A DNA stretch of 31,947 nt from NCBI GenBank assembly GCA_036897485.1, contig JAYMTF010000665.1:1-31947 (forward strand), read 5' to 3'. The DNA comes from Pelargonium nanum. Lineage: Eukaryota > Streptophyta > Magnoliopsida > Geraniales > Geraniaceae. The position numbers and the translations under genes were made by a program. This document shows positions 9,483 through 22,111 of the stretch, one piece after another (positions within the stretch are counted from its first letter, which is position 1; the number at the start of each line of letters is the position of its first letter). The notes below the pieces were generated by a model. The model ran no database searches and was not told the origin of the DNA. It saw only the letters and a list, made by a program, of their open reading frames with translations.

Positions 9483-12400
9483 ATGGGATTGGGGGCTAAT
9501 ATGAGGAGAGTGAAAAAGTTTAGGACTTTGAAGGAGCTCTATGAAGTTACTGCTCAGGTTGAGCTGCCAAAGGTCAGTGTGCTTCTTTGGTTTGCTTTGG
9601 TTTTTTAATCTGGGTTTGATTTGATATCATTTTCTGGAATTGGGTTGCATATGATGGAGGTTGATGCTGGTTTTTGGGTTAGTGAGTGTTTGTTTTTTGG
9701 GTTAATATGAGGAGGGTTGTTTATTTGTTGTTTAATTGTGATCTAATTAGGGTAATTCTGGTTTAAGGGTTTGGTTTATCTTTGTTTAATGATCATTGCT
9801 GATAAATAAATTAGGGTCTTTTTCTTCTTTTCTTTTCCCATTTTGTGGTTTTGTTTTTGTTAATTGTGTTTGCCTTCTCTGTGAAGGAAGTGGGTTGCGT
9901 ACTTTTTTTTTTATGTTACAGTATTAAGTTTCATTTCTTCTGGGTTTGGGTTTTGTGAATAAGCTATAAAGGTTGTTTCTTTGATTGGTTTTCTGCTGGT
10001 GTGCTTGTAGTAATGTGCATATCAGCATATATGAATACATTGGATCGTGTTGCTGCTAAACTTTGGTACTGAGGTTCAAGTTTAAAATATGTGTTAGGCT
10101 ATTTAGTGTTGATCAAATATGTGATTGATCATCACTATGAACTTGCTTTAGGCTATTTAGTTCTGTCAACCCGAGGGACAAATGGAATTGACTGCATTTT
10201 GATTACATTTGTACCCTGCATTTGATCATATATTTTTTGAATCTACTCTTTAGAATAGGTAATAACTGGTTAGCGCGGTTTGCTGAATTTGTAGCTTCTT
10301 TGGGTGTGTTTCATTTTACTGAATGCATGATGTTTCAGATTAGTGATTAACAGTACTGCATTCTGAAACATTTTCAGAGTACACCGGTACTAGATGGGAG
10401 CCGTAGCATTCGAGGGCCCATGGATGAAACAGAAGGCAGTGATCAAATGAATATGGTAACACATTGTTATTTGGAGCTGTGATATGTCTTGGTTTGTTTT
10501 CATATGTTTCTTTGTTTGAATTTGAATTTTTTTCATTGAAGAAACCCTCATTCACCACTTACAAAACAATGTGCATGTGCTAGTGTCATAATTAATTGTC
10601 TAAGGTTACTGGTGATAATGTCATGATATATGAGTTGCCTATTTTGTCGGTTAGCTTCATTGAGTCAAAGAAGTAGTTCCGCAATGGCCAATTAATAATT
10701 AATAGCAATGAGATAGTTTTGCAGTATTTGTAACGCATTTGAGACCCTAACAGTAACGTAATGGCTATACTACTTTTAAAAGAATAGCCAACTTTGATAT
10801 TTTATCTTCGTGATGGATAGTTGATATTCATGGGCATAGTATACCCCTCCTCTTTTAGTTGAACCTACAATGTATGGAGACTTGTATCAGTTATGTTTAT
10901 GGATATTGTGAGTTTATTGACCGTTTTATAGTTTATGTACATGTTCTATCTGAAAGTTTAGTGCTTGGACAATTCAAAATATACAAAGTAACAAGCTTGT
11001 TATGGTATATCAGCACATTGGATTTGAATGTGTACATCTATATTTTCTTTTTCCTAGCAATTAATATGATTCACTGCAATGTATGAGGTTGTAACTTCTA
11101 TTACATATAAAGGTTCTGACACGCCTACAACATGAGATTTCATTTGAAATTATGGATTTGAGCCAAATACAATGTTTAGATAGTCAAAGAATTTGGATTT
11201 GGTTTTGACTCAAATCCAATAGCATTCAAAACACGCCTACAACATGAGATTTCTAAAGACTACTCTTACCTTGTCATTTGAATAAACACAAATATATTGT
11301 TTGGGAAACCATAGAACGTCAAATGACTAGGGAAGAGTTGTCATTTGAAATCTCATGTTGTAGGCATGTTTTGAATGCTATTAAATTCGATTCAAATCCA
11401 AATCGAATTTTTTTAGTATCCCAACATTATATTTGGCTAAAACCCAGAATTTCAAATGAAATCCAAGAATCCAAATAGAGTTTATTCTCAATTTTTGGAA
11501 CTAGATAACTTTTGGTCATGGCTGTTTCAAAATCCTTTTCCTCTTTTTCGCCATTTTCCATTTTCTTAATTTTTATTTATTTTAGATTTGTACAGTTATG
11601 TTTTTCAGTTAGCTGTGTTTCCTTTTTACAATGTTTTTTTTTTTCCTTTGACTTCCTCACCAGGGATTATCTGGCACTGAGGGACAAGTTGGCAGGCGTT
11701 TTGCAAGTGGTAAATGCAACGAAACTGAAGTATCTGGGACATGCAACGTGTGCACAGTCCTGTGCTCTTGTTGCGTGCATTTCAGCCGAGTGGCGTCACC
11801 AGTGGGAACAAATGCTTGTATTATGGATGAAGCCTTTGCTGGCAAGGAAACTAGTCAATGCTCTTTCGGCGATGCCAATGTCTTATCTCATTCTAAGAGT
11901 GGTCTTTCCAAAGATACACACCATACATGCAGTGAGACTAGTAACCTTCTTAGCTCAAGCTCAAGTCAGAATTCAGTCTCTGAAAATGCAAACAGTAAAG
12001 CAGTTCCAAGGGCTTCTGATATGTCTGAAGTCATTGAGATGCCTCTTAAAGTAAACTCTGGACAGGCTATTGCAGGGAATCGTGATCTATCAAAACCACC
12101 AGTTTTTCAAGGCAACCTTGTCCACGATAAGCAAACAGAGTTAGAGTTGCGTTGCGATGACATCTCATGCATCAGTAGAGCAGATGGAACAGATGCGATG
12201 CTTGGTGACCATAGTGCTGATGCCAATAGGACGAACTTATCCTGTAGTTCGGCTTCAGTCAATAGCTTTCCAGCAGATCTAATTCTCTCTGCTTCCCATT
12301 CTGTGGTTGGTGGTCGTTTTGATGAGGTGGAAGTTGACTGTCGTAAGACGCCTACTGCATTTATTGAAGGATCTCAGCCGGGGTTCGCAGGTCTTTCAAA

Positions 12401-15400
12401 TAAATTGGAAGCACTAGAAATTTCTTCTTTAAAGAAATTCTATCCTGGTATTAGCTCACCAAAGGTAAGCAATAGATTCTTTTAATGCATTCATTTTCTG
12501 TGTTCGGCAAATCATATACTTGTGTGAAACCACTGCACCCACCGAACTAGCTCACTGATTGAAATCCCTCCCGAAGTTTTAGTTGGATATGTAGACCCTC
12601 AAACATTAATTGAGTCTAATAGACCAATGGGGTGAGTATCTGTCCGATTTTGGGTATTTTTATTCAATTTTGATTACCTAAATAATTTTATTATATATTG
12701 GACAGAATACCCCTATGAGTCTATCAAAATCAATTCAAATGTTCAGGACTTAGGCTGTCCCAAGTTGAAGTTTGAGAGATCAATCTTGATTAGCATTCAG
12801 TTGATGGTGTGCGCCGATAGTTTTACCCAATTTGTATATGAAATTCAAATCTAAAGTGTTGTCTTCATATTTAGGGAGAACTATCGGATTTTTCTGAGGA
12901 ACAAGTAGAATCAACTTTGACAAGAGGGGTAGCTGTTGGGTTTTGTGGTCAGATTCATGATGTTCATAACGGTTCTGAATCTTTGGAACATGCTGCTAAA
13001 ATAGAGAGCAGGGAGTCGTCTGCTGAAGCTATGAACTGTCCACACGTAAAGGTACTTTCTGGGAATTCTTGTGCCATGCTCAAGGAACCTCAAAAACAAG
13101 AATCTCCTCTTCCATCTCAACCTGACATCAACAAGAATAGTTCAACTGATTTGGAAGTCGATGTAAGTATTTTTTTCCCCCTTCTTTTGTTGTCTTTTGA
13201 GTGCTCTTGCTCACATTCTTGAAGCAAAACATGTTTGTTTAATAAGGACTTAGAGGAGCTGTTTTGGTGTCCTCTAGATTTTAATGGCCCCATTTGTATT
13301 TTATGGTGTTTTCTGCATAAGTTTATTGCAACAAAGTGCCATTCAAATTGACTAACTATTATGATGTGTCTTTTAGAGCAACAGCATTTTATCAATTTCC
13401 AAAAAGTGCCTTTGTTCCTTGATGATGATATCATTGATATGGTGTAGATGTCAAACAAATTATGAATGAGGTCATCCAAGCAATAACATATAACTTAAAT
13501 GGAATATGCTGAAATCTCAGCATGATAATAATAACATATTTCCCCTTTAAGGTGCATTTAGTTTGCCATAATTTCTCAGATTTTTTACTTTTAGTGAAGA
13601 CAAAAAAAATGTATGAAATGTGTGGGGTTTCTATGAGAGGAAAACTGTTTTTGGATACGAGCCTCAAATATTTTCTTTTCACTCTTTTCTCGCAAAAGAA
13701 TGGAAGGATTCGAGAACATTGTTTGTTTTTGTTACCAAATATGTTGGCAGGAATCAGGATTTGTAAAATGAAATTAAAACTACAAATACAGAATTTTCAT
13801 GTAATTAGTAAATAGAAAATGCTTATAACAAATTCTATTGATTTTTCTTCACAAATTCAAATGGATTCCTTTATTTGAAAATGTAAGATTAAATGAAGGG
13901 TATAATAGTCTTTTTAGAGAACAAAATTTGGATTTTAAAGTTTAAGGTAGTTAATTGTCGTGGACAAATACATTAGGGGAGCTATGTATCGTGGTTTTTT
14001 AAATTAGGTAGTTATCTGTTTGCGGACAAAACCACATGGAAGGGTTGTGTTATTACCCCTAACAAATAACCAGAATAGCCGAGGCATCTTAACTGAGAAA
14101 ATACTTGTACTTGTGTTGCTGCCTATGTTTCCTATTGTTCTACCATTGTTGCTTAATGATATTTCAGATATATGTTTGCTGTTGTCATTTTTCTTTTAGA
14201 GAATGCTGTTGCGACATGGTTTTAGTTCTTATCTGTTGTCATTAGAATTCATTTCAGACAGCTGAACTTTCTTCAAATGTTTCTTTTCAAGAACAGAAAA
14301 GATATGATATTGAAGACTGTCTTTGTTTTTGGTTACACTGTCAAATGTCAAGTCTATCTGGTGTTGTCCTTTTGCTCATTGTATTTTCTTTTAGCTTGTC
14401 ATTGCTTAATCTCTGTCAAATAGTAAGTGTCCAGTACTTTCTTTCTCTCTCTTTTAACTGCTGCTTGTGGAGCCTTGTCTATGCTGTCGTGAGAGGAAAA
14501 AAAAAAAAAGTTATCCTGGCTGATCTGTTTGTGATGCACGGTTGTTTTCCTGTTGCCACTGGTAAACAGGTTAAAGTTTGTGATATTTGTGGGGATGAAG
14601 GTCAGAGGCACATGCTTGCTGTTTGTAGCAAGTGTAGTGATGGGGCGGAACACATGTAAGTCATAAGCATATATCTATGATTTACCAATTATCTGTAGAG
14701 GGTGGTTTGCTAACATTTTTCCTTTTCATCTACCAGTTATTGTATGTTTGTGAAGTTGGACAAAGTTCCCGAAGGTTATTGGATGTGTGAAGTTTGCACA
14801 ATCAAGGAAGAAAAAGAAAACGATAAAGCATCTGTACTTCCAAAACGTTTATCCTTGAATAAAATGAGGCACAACTACAGAGGTTCTAGTACCGTGAAAG
14901 TCGATAGTCGTTCTCCATCAAATGTTAAGCATTCAGCTGCTGTCAAAGGAAGAGCCATCAAAACAGGTTTTACTTCTCCCTGTTCTGCCAAGAGACCTGG
15001 AGTCAATTTAGAAGGTCACTCAATGACAAAAAGAAGAGCTCTAGAGACTACTATTGGACAATCTAGCATGTCCAGGTCTTTCCAAGAAGCTGTACTGCAT
15101 CGGGATTTGTTCCACAAGAGTTTGGATAAGGGGAAAACAAAGCTTAACAGTGCTGGATTTTCTCTAAATGATCAATCTTCCAAAGTCTCCAAGCCTTGCA
15201 GAGGAACTCTACCATTTAAGGATTCTTTGTCCAAGAATTCGGAAAAGAGAAAAGCAAATAATTCCTGTGAAGTAACTAATTTGGGTGACAACACTTCTAA
15301 AAAGAATTCGGAAAATACACAGTCGCATAAATCACCTAAAATTGAATCAAAGCCTCAAATGCCCAAAGGTAAAATTTTCTTGCATAGCTTCGAAGCACAA

Positions 15401-17944
15401 GCCTTTAGCTGTTCCTTATATTGCTTTTAACTTAATTAAGTCAGAGCTTTCTTGGATTTACAGGTCCTCTATATAAGTCAAAATCATTCAACATTGTGGA
15501 CTCAAAAGTAGGAGCACGATTGCCAGAACAAGGCTTTCCTCGCAAGCAACAAGATGCTAAGTCTGGTGCTATGGGTTACAGTAGGTATGAGGGTAACCCC
15601 AGAATGTTGTATAAATCCAAGTCATTTAATAATGCCTGCTCTGATCGCTTTGATGTTAATCATCGTACAAAGGTTAGAATGCTCTCCCCTAATGTTTCTT
15701 GTTCCAATGATGGTAACATATTAAGATCTGCAAAAGACCGGAGTTGTCAAATTGAGCAGCCATCCAAATGTAATGAACCTGTAGCTCGTTTGCCAGTCTT
15801 CGGTTCCAGCGTTTCTCCATTAACTCGTGATAGAAAACTGGTATCCAATGCTCCTACTATTTCACTGCATTCGTTTGGAAGCAATTCTCACCATGTGAGA
15901 AGTTCCAACAGTCCCGGAGATTCTAATTGTTCCCTAGATCGAAAGTTTTGCCGCTCAAAATATTCAAATGGAGATAAACAAGCTGCAGATGATGTGGGGC
16001 AGAATGTTGAGCACTCCACAGAAGCAGCAGTACTTGCCACTACGACAAATAAGGCAAATGCCAATCTCCCTACAGATGGTAGCCTTCGGACAGAGTTGAC
16101 TAAAATTGCTCCAGGCGTGGTCTTTCATGGTAGTGGTGTTTTTCCAGAGCTTGATTACATATGGAGGTAGGTCTTTTTCTCTTGTCTGACAGCTTTAATA
16201 TTGCTGAAAATTATTGGTTTTAGTTTTAAGTCTTAATCTGATCAGAAGTACCAGATGATTAAATTTTCGTCATCTTTCGCAGAGGGGGATTTGAATTGCA
16301 GAGAAGTGAAAGGCTTGCAAGTTCTTATGATGGGATTCAGGCTCACTTATCATCTCGTGCATCGCCAAAAGTTCTTGAAGTAGTGGACAAACTTCCTCTC
16401 AGAATCGTAATGGAAGAAGTTCCTCGCTTAAGCACATGGCCAACTCAGTTCCTCGAGACTCGTGTGACAGAAAATAACATAGCTCTCTACTTTTTTGCAA
16501 AAGATATTGAGAGGTTTCTTTTGCCGTTTCTTTGTTCTTTAGTTAAAGTTTTTCTTTGGTGCCAATTGGCTGCTTAATGTTTCACGCTTTCTATGCAGCT
16601 ATCGAGGAAACTACAGGAGTTTGTTGGAATGCCTGACTAAGAATGATCTTGCTCTGAAAGGAAATGTAGATGGAATCGAACTATTAATATTTTCATCAAA
16701 TTTACTTCCCAAAGAATCTCAGCGTAAGAGTGGACCTTGGTGACATTCATATTGATGAAATCTAAGCCTTATTTACTCTATCACAAGCACTGATGTTTTT
16801 TTTTTCATTGAACTATTTGCAGGTTGGAATAATTTATTGTTTTTGTGGGGTGTATTTAGAGCAAGGAGATTAGAATGCAGGCCAAATTCTCAGGTTAAGG
16901 AATCCATTGCAAACTTGGAACCTATGCCAAATTCTGAAAAGAAGACGTCCACTCCAAACTCAGAACACATTCGAGGTTCTCAGGAGAAAATTTCTATTCC
17001 TTGCAAGAATTCAGCCACACTCGAGAATTTGATTACCCCAGACAAAGAGGTGTCTATTCGTGCAATATCTGGCCAGTTAGGAACTGTTTCAAATGAAAGC
17101 GAGTTCAAAATTTGTGAACCCAACGCAATTGCTCCTGAGCAAAAGATTTTAGGTTCACCAGCAAACTCTAGCCAGCAAGTACGTGTTGACACCTCAACTC
17201 AACCTGAGAGGTTGCCTGGAGATGTGCTTCACTCCAACACTTCATTGGTAAATCAATATTTGGATTTTATTTTTCGTAGCTTTTCTACCTGATGCAGTTG
17301 AACTTGATTAGGAGACCAGTATTGGCTATTACCCATAAAATTGTTAATTATGTGTATTGTTCTTCTGGCAGAGAGATTGCAAAGGAAGGCTGGAAATTGA
17401 TCTGAACTCCTGTTCGCCAGAAGAATTTTATGAAGAACAAGAATCCATGGGAAAGAAGAGTTGCTGCAGCGGAATATCTGAAAGCAATCATCAGAGTAAG
17501 TATTCAGATGATGGAACTATCTTTGGGATACATGGCGTTGGTCCTAGCTTCTCTGTTGAGGATCATAAAACAATAGGAGCTTCTGGCATAGAGAATCATA
17601 ATCAGGTGGAGAGTAGTAAGGTGGACGTAAAGACTACACAATGGCAAGTAATGGCTGCAAAAGGGAAGGATAAGATGGAATCGCCATTACTAAATCTTGA
17701 GCTTCCGTTATGTGGGGAGAATACGAAGGAATCTTCTAGACATGTCGAGCTTTCGTTAGGAGACCAGCATTCCAATATTGTGCCACAGAACAAATACAAT
17801 GAACGGGAGGAGTGTGAGCGCGCAGCATCACTTTCTTTTGGACTGCCCTTATCTGGCGAAGAGCCAACTCCGCATCAGCATTTGCCTGATCAGCATCGCG
17901 GGAAGACCTCCCTGTCCCTTTTTGGTCGCCGTTTCAACATTTAG
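9483..17944 (+). CDS. PHD-finger/SPOC-like chromatin protein, AIPP2/PAIPP2 type, 11 exons, 1343 aa
   Basis: Exons: 9483-9572, 10378-10455, 11664-12464, 12875-13162, 14570-14655, 14737-15368, 15464-16166, 16283-16513, 16599-16723, 16823-17247, 17372-17944. All introns are GT-AG, and the total is 4032 nt in one frame. The start is the first in-frame ATG. MRR at residue 7 is an alternative. Features in order: an N-terminal Cys cluster (C83, C86, C90, C92, C93); a C4HC3 PHD finger at residues 423-468 with ligands C423, C426, C438, C441, H447, C450, C465 and C468; a Ser/Lys-rich linker; an AIPP2-type SPOC-like domain at about 875-1030, split over exons 7-10 (IALYFFAKD, LLIFSSNLLP and LFLWGVFRARR are recognisable); and a tail with LNLELPL (1260-1266) and VELSL (1278-1282). 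In Arabidopsis, AIPP2 and PAIPP2 bind unmodified H3K4. They link the H3K27me3 reader AIPP3/BDT1 to the Pol II CTD phosphatase CPL2 and so repress transcription. That role is inferred here from architecture. Which paralogue it is cannot be decided. Confidence 0.88.
11119..11463. repeat. Long inverted repeat (hairpin) in intron 2 of the PHD-finger gene
   Basis: The left arm 11136-11280 pairs with the right arm 11318-11463 along its whole length, roughly four in five positions by eye. The loop is only 37 nt. A 23-base stretch at 11119-11141 recurs exactly at 11231-11253, so the left arm carries an internal direct duplication. The structure fits a foldback or MITE-type element. Because it lies inside a transcribed intron, its RNA would form a long imperfect duplex. 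No transposase or clear target-site duplication was found. Confidence 0.75.
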
Positions 17945-18371
17945 ATACACACAGAGATATGCAGTGTAAATACCAGATAGAGGATGCTTTTGATGCATAC
18001 CAGGATCTTGAACAATGACTGGTTTCATCTTTTTATTAGGTACATAGTGTTTTTTGTCAACTCTGCCTCCATTTGGAAGCATATACAAAAAACATCTGAT
18101 TCTTGTTTATTTTTCAAATTGAAACCTCAGGCATAGTTCAATATATTGATAATGTAGCATGAGAACTCCCCAGATTGCAACCTTGTGCCTAATCACAAAA
18201 GCTGATATGGTCAGTTACTTGGGAAAATGAAGCACCAATGCATCAATTTCTTAGCTCAATTAGCTAGATGGATGATGTTGAATGCAGAAATGCTATTCCA
18301 ATCCATTTTGTGTATTGTTGTTATTGTTTACTTAATGGTATTAATAATCATATTAACAAATTCAAATAAGG

Positions 18372-18373
<2 letters not shown>
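17945..18373 (+). other. 3' UTR of the PHD-finger gene and spacer
   Basis: AT-rich sequence follows the TAG. No canonical AATAAA was seen. AATATATTGATAAT near 18139 could serve as a plant-type near-upstream element. Nothing else was recognised before the tRNA fragment. Confidence 0.4.

Positions 18374-18433
<60 letters not shown>
18374..18433 (+). pseudogene. tRNA-Leu(UAG) 5' fragment, truncated in the T arm
   Basis: The first 60 nt of a plant tRNA-Leu are intact. They are the acceptor 5' strand GACAGTT (18374-18380), the A box TGGCCGAGTGG, a perfect anticodon stem (CCAGA at 18401-18405 with TCTGG at 18413-18417), anticodon TAG at 18408-18410, the long variable arm, and the first T-stem strand GTGGG. 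The sequence then changes at 18434 into a tandem repeat. The T loop, second T-stem strand and acceptor 3' strand (which would read like AGCTGTC) are missing, and I do not see them nearby. The product cannot fold as a tRNA. By chance or descent, GGTTTGATCC at 18439-18448 is one base short of a B box, so Pol III transcription is conceivable. Confidence 0.8.
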
Positions 18434-18434
<1 letters not shown>

Positions 18435-18729
18435 GATCGGTTTGATCCGGTTTAAGACATACTATTTTATTTTATTTTTCGAAAATTAGTTGGTCGGTTT
18501 GACGTTAGTGATCCGGTTATTAACATACTATTTTGATGTACTGATCTTTTCTTAACTTATGTTGTCAATTTTTGGTTTTAGAAATTAGGTGGTCGGTTTG
18601 ATCCGGTTTTTAAGACATACTATTTTATTTTATTTTTTGAAAATTAATTGGTCGGTTTGACGTTAGTGATCCGGTTTTTAACACTCTATTTTGATGTACT
18701 AATCTTTTCTTTACTTATGTTTTTCTTTT
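18434..18729. repeat. 156-bp tandem repeat, two copies with internal sub-repeats
   Basis: Copy 1 starts at 18434, exactly at the tRNA break. Copy 2 starts at 18590 and fades after about 18720. Each copy contains two related blocks, GTCGGTTTGATCCGG and a version with an extra CGTTAGTG before ATCCGG, each followed by a TTAA...TACTATTTT-like tail. The order is therefore A-B-A-B. CGGTTTGATCCGGTTTTTAA-type text is common in plant dispersed repeats, but I cannot name the family. Confidence 0.7.
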
Positions 18730-18870
18730 GTACGAGATGGCTCGAGTACAAATTAAGAACAATCAAAGTTCGAGTGCGAAATAAATGAATCATGATTTCA
18801 TAAAAATTAATTCATCTATCATCATTTGTTTCCAACAAATAAATATGGCCAAGTTATTGGATGAGATATA

Positions 18871-18937
18871 GGCCCAGACCTAGAAACATAGAACAAGCCC
18901 AGAAATTAACTAAACAGAAGCCCAACTGTAGAGCCCA
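18871..18937 (+). promoter_or_regulatory. Site II (RGCCCA) cluster upstream of TMEM147
   Basis: Four RGCCCA hexamers (reverse complement of TGGGCY) occur at 18871-18876, 18896-18901, 18919-18924 and 18932-18937. A telo-box-like AAACCCGA lies near 19004. TGGGCY site II elements are bound by TCP factors and are typical of TATA-less housekeeping promoters in plants. The cluster sits 200-270 bp upstream of the ATG, and no TATA box is apparent. Confidence 0.5.
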
Positions 18938-19143
18938 GTAAGAAATACAGTGGAACATCCGTCAAATTTGGATAACTTGCGGGGTTAAACTGTAATTTCA
19001 CAAAACCCGACGGTACTCTTCGCTAACCATCTCCTTCTTCCTCATAGTCATAGCAGAGCTCTGTTTCATCGCAGATTCTACAGATCTGTTGCTGAACCAA
19101 CAGAAGAGAAGGAGCTTGAAAGAGAAAAGCGAGAGGCACCAAA

Positions 19144-22079
19144 ATGACGATGTTCCACTTTCTGAATTGTGCCATTCTCACCTTCGCACCTCACGCCGTT
19201 TACTACTCCGCCACTCCCTTGTACCTTCTCTCAATCCCTTCTTCTCTTTACTTTTTTCCGGTTTTTACTATCGATTACAAGCTTAGTTAATGTTTGTAGC
19301 CTCAAATTGATCAATAGTAGATACGAATCTTTACGCAACTTGAATCTCGATCTCTTACCACTTGATTTTGTCTCTGAAAGTACGTGTTAGTATGGAAATT
19401 TGGTAATTGGGTGTTTAGAGTTCAAACTGTATGTTTGAGTATGGTTTTCTAGCTTGGAATTGTTAAGTCACGCAGTTTATTGTTTACTAGGGAGTGAATC
19501 ACAATCGAATTCTCAATGTTAACATGAACGGAGATTGGTTCTTTGTATTTCTGAATCTTCACATGATATTTAGAAGTGAGTTGTTGCAATTTGACTGAGT
19601 AGATGCTATTGTACAGTACATTTTGACAATTTTGTTTATAGAGTATTGGCAGCATTTAAGTTGCCTGCGTAGAGATCTAAACATGGTAAACTATTTTATA
19701 TTTCCAGATAATGATTCTGAGGCTGGAGCCTAGAGGCATGTATAGTATGGGTTGTCGAGTAGAGGATATACAAATTACAATGCGTTCTTGTATTCAAAGA
19801 TAAAGGGAATCTACTGTCACTTAATGCAACATGACAAGTTTGTTTTGTGATTATCTGTGCTGTGATTGCCATTTGATGTGGTAACAAGACATATAAGAGG
19901 AAAGATCTTTATGTTACATTTGATTTTTGAATCTATGCCCCTTGTTCCTGACCAATGAGGCTAGACTAGCAATCGTAGGTAGTGTCTTCTTGATTATTAC
20001 CCTATCTGAATGTGAATCTTAGAACCTGGGAAACAAGGGTGTTATTGGGCAACTTTAACTGGGGACTACAATGTTTAAAGCTAGATTGGCATGCTCAAAT
20101 ATGAAATTTGTTCGCGGAGTGAGTTTTTTTTTTCTTCCTGTAGTTCATCTACTATTTCAGCATATTATTGCTTCCACACTAACAAGTATATGGATGCAGA
20201 TCTGAGTACGATACCCTTGGTACCTCTGTCAAAACAGCTGTTGTTTATCTTGTAACGGCTTTAGTAAAGGTTAGTAAATGTGAGGATATAATCACCTATG
20301 GCTGATGTTGTATTATATAAACCTTTAATCTAGCAATTGCATGCCTTTTTCAAATTTGCTTCTCCTTCTCCAGGATCCTTTTAGCTTTCCTATATATTCT
20401 GTTTATGAGTTAAGCATCGTGTAATTAAGGGTACCCTTGTACAACCATCTATCTAACACATGTTTCTCCAAAATGTTGACAGCTTGTTTGTCTAGCAACT
20501 TTCCTAAATGTATCTGAAAATGAAAGTTTTGACCCTTACCAGGTATGTGTCTTTTGAATTTCTTAATATATTGAATTGGAGTAAAGTTTATGTTTATGCC
20601 TCTACAGGCCATTCTTGTCATATTGTAGATAACAAGGTTTAGTGTTTGGTTGTTCTCTAGGATAGCAAGAGTAAATAAAGCTTCAATCTGCCTTTAGATT
20701 ATTTCTACACTTCAAGAGTAAGTTTCCTTGTGGATAATATAATGCACTTCTTTTTTCAGGAACTGTTAAAAGCTCTAATTGGTTTCATAGATGTTGCTGG
20801 GCTATACGTTGCTTTGACCCAGTTGACTCACAGGAACATCTCACAAAATCATAAATTTCAAGCAGTTGGGCTTGGTGAGTAAAACCTGACTGCTATTTCA
20901 CTCCAAAACAGTTTCTTTATTCAATTTTCTTTCATTTTATTTTTGGTACTAATTGAATCATTGTCGATCTTCTTTTGATTCCCTTGATGTTTGCAATTGA
21001 GATTATGGGCTCTTCTCTTTTAACGATTGCAGGGTGGGCTTTCGCTGATGCTGTTCTTCATAGATTGGCACCTCTTTGGGTGGGTGCTAGAGGGTTAGAA
21101 TTTACTTGGGAGTACATTTTTCAAGGCGTTGAAGCAAATGCAAATCTGGTATGTTTATCTTCTCCATTTTTATGTGCACTGGATGTGGCTGCTACACTAG
21201 AATGGATTTATGGGGGTGAAGGAAAGAGAAAAAGAGACTAGAAATCAAGAAATTATTTATTAATTTAATATTTAGGTTAGACTAGAAAGGGAATTATTTT
21301 CTTTCCCTTTGTGTTTCTAGTTTCTAAAATTTTGTTTAAGACCCATTGATGACGCTTTTTATTGAGAGAGAGAGAGAGAGGGAGGTGGAGTCATCTGTTA
21401 TCTTTTTGTCAAGATAAAGATAGACTGTGGCAGACTAAATGACTTATGTTTGAACAAATGGATACCACGTCAGTGCCACTATGTAGTTATTTTAATTTTT
21501 TTTATTTTTTAATATGATATGAGCAAAACTAAGGGTGATTGCAAGGACTCAATTGTTCGAATTTTAATAGTTGAAAGAATAAATTGACATAAACTTATTT
21601 CGCAGATGAAATTGATCATTCGTGATAGTTCAGAGATAACTTATGGTAGTTTTTCCTTTCTTGTATATTCAGAGATTTTTTTATTACTCTTCATTGTTCT
21701 TTTGCATCCTTTTCTGCATTCAGGTGCTGTGTATATCCCTTTCTGCCTTGGGATCTTTGATGTGGCTTCGGAAGAACAAACCCAAATCTTTGATTCCTGT
21801 AATATACATATGTGCGGGAATTGTGGCAACCATGCCTTCTATCACAAGGTTGGTCTGCTCAACCTTCATTGCCCATTTCATGTAGTTTGTGTAGATTTTC
21901 CTTAATATTAAATTTAGCTTTTTATAGGATCATCTATATGTGGTCAGCCAATATCCATCTTCAAACAATGTGAAAATCATATGAAAGCAGTGAAATAGAA
22001 GTCTCTGCTTTTTTTTTCTTTTAAAACTTATCCCCTCCATCATTTCTCGATTTGTGCGTGTCATCCTTGCGCAGGGGCC

Positions 22080-22111
<32 letters not shown>

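Noticed and set aside
12605..12732. Weak inverted similarity in intron 3 of the PHD gene (AGACC..GGGGT..CTGTCC and its inverse)
   Set aside because: The match is short and gapped, with no duplication at the ends. It is not distinguishable from chance.
16752..16793. TGATGA...CTGA pair in intron 9 of the PHD gene, considered as a box C/D snoRNA
   Set aside because: Too short, with no terminal stem, no internal D'/C' boxes, and an intron of only about 100 bp.
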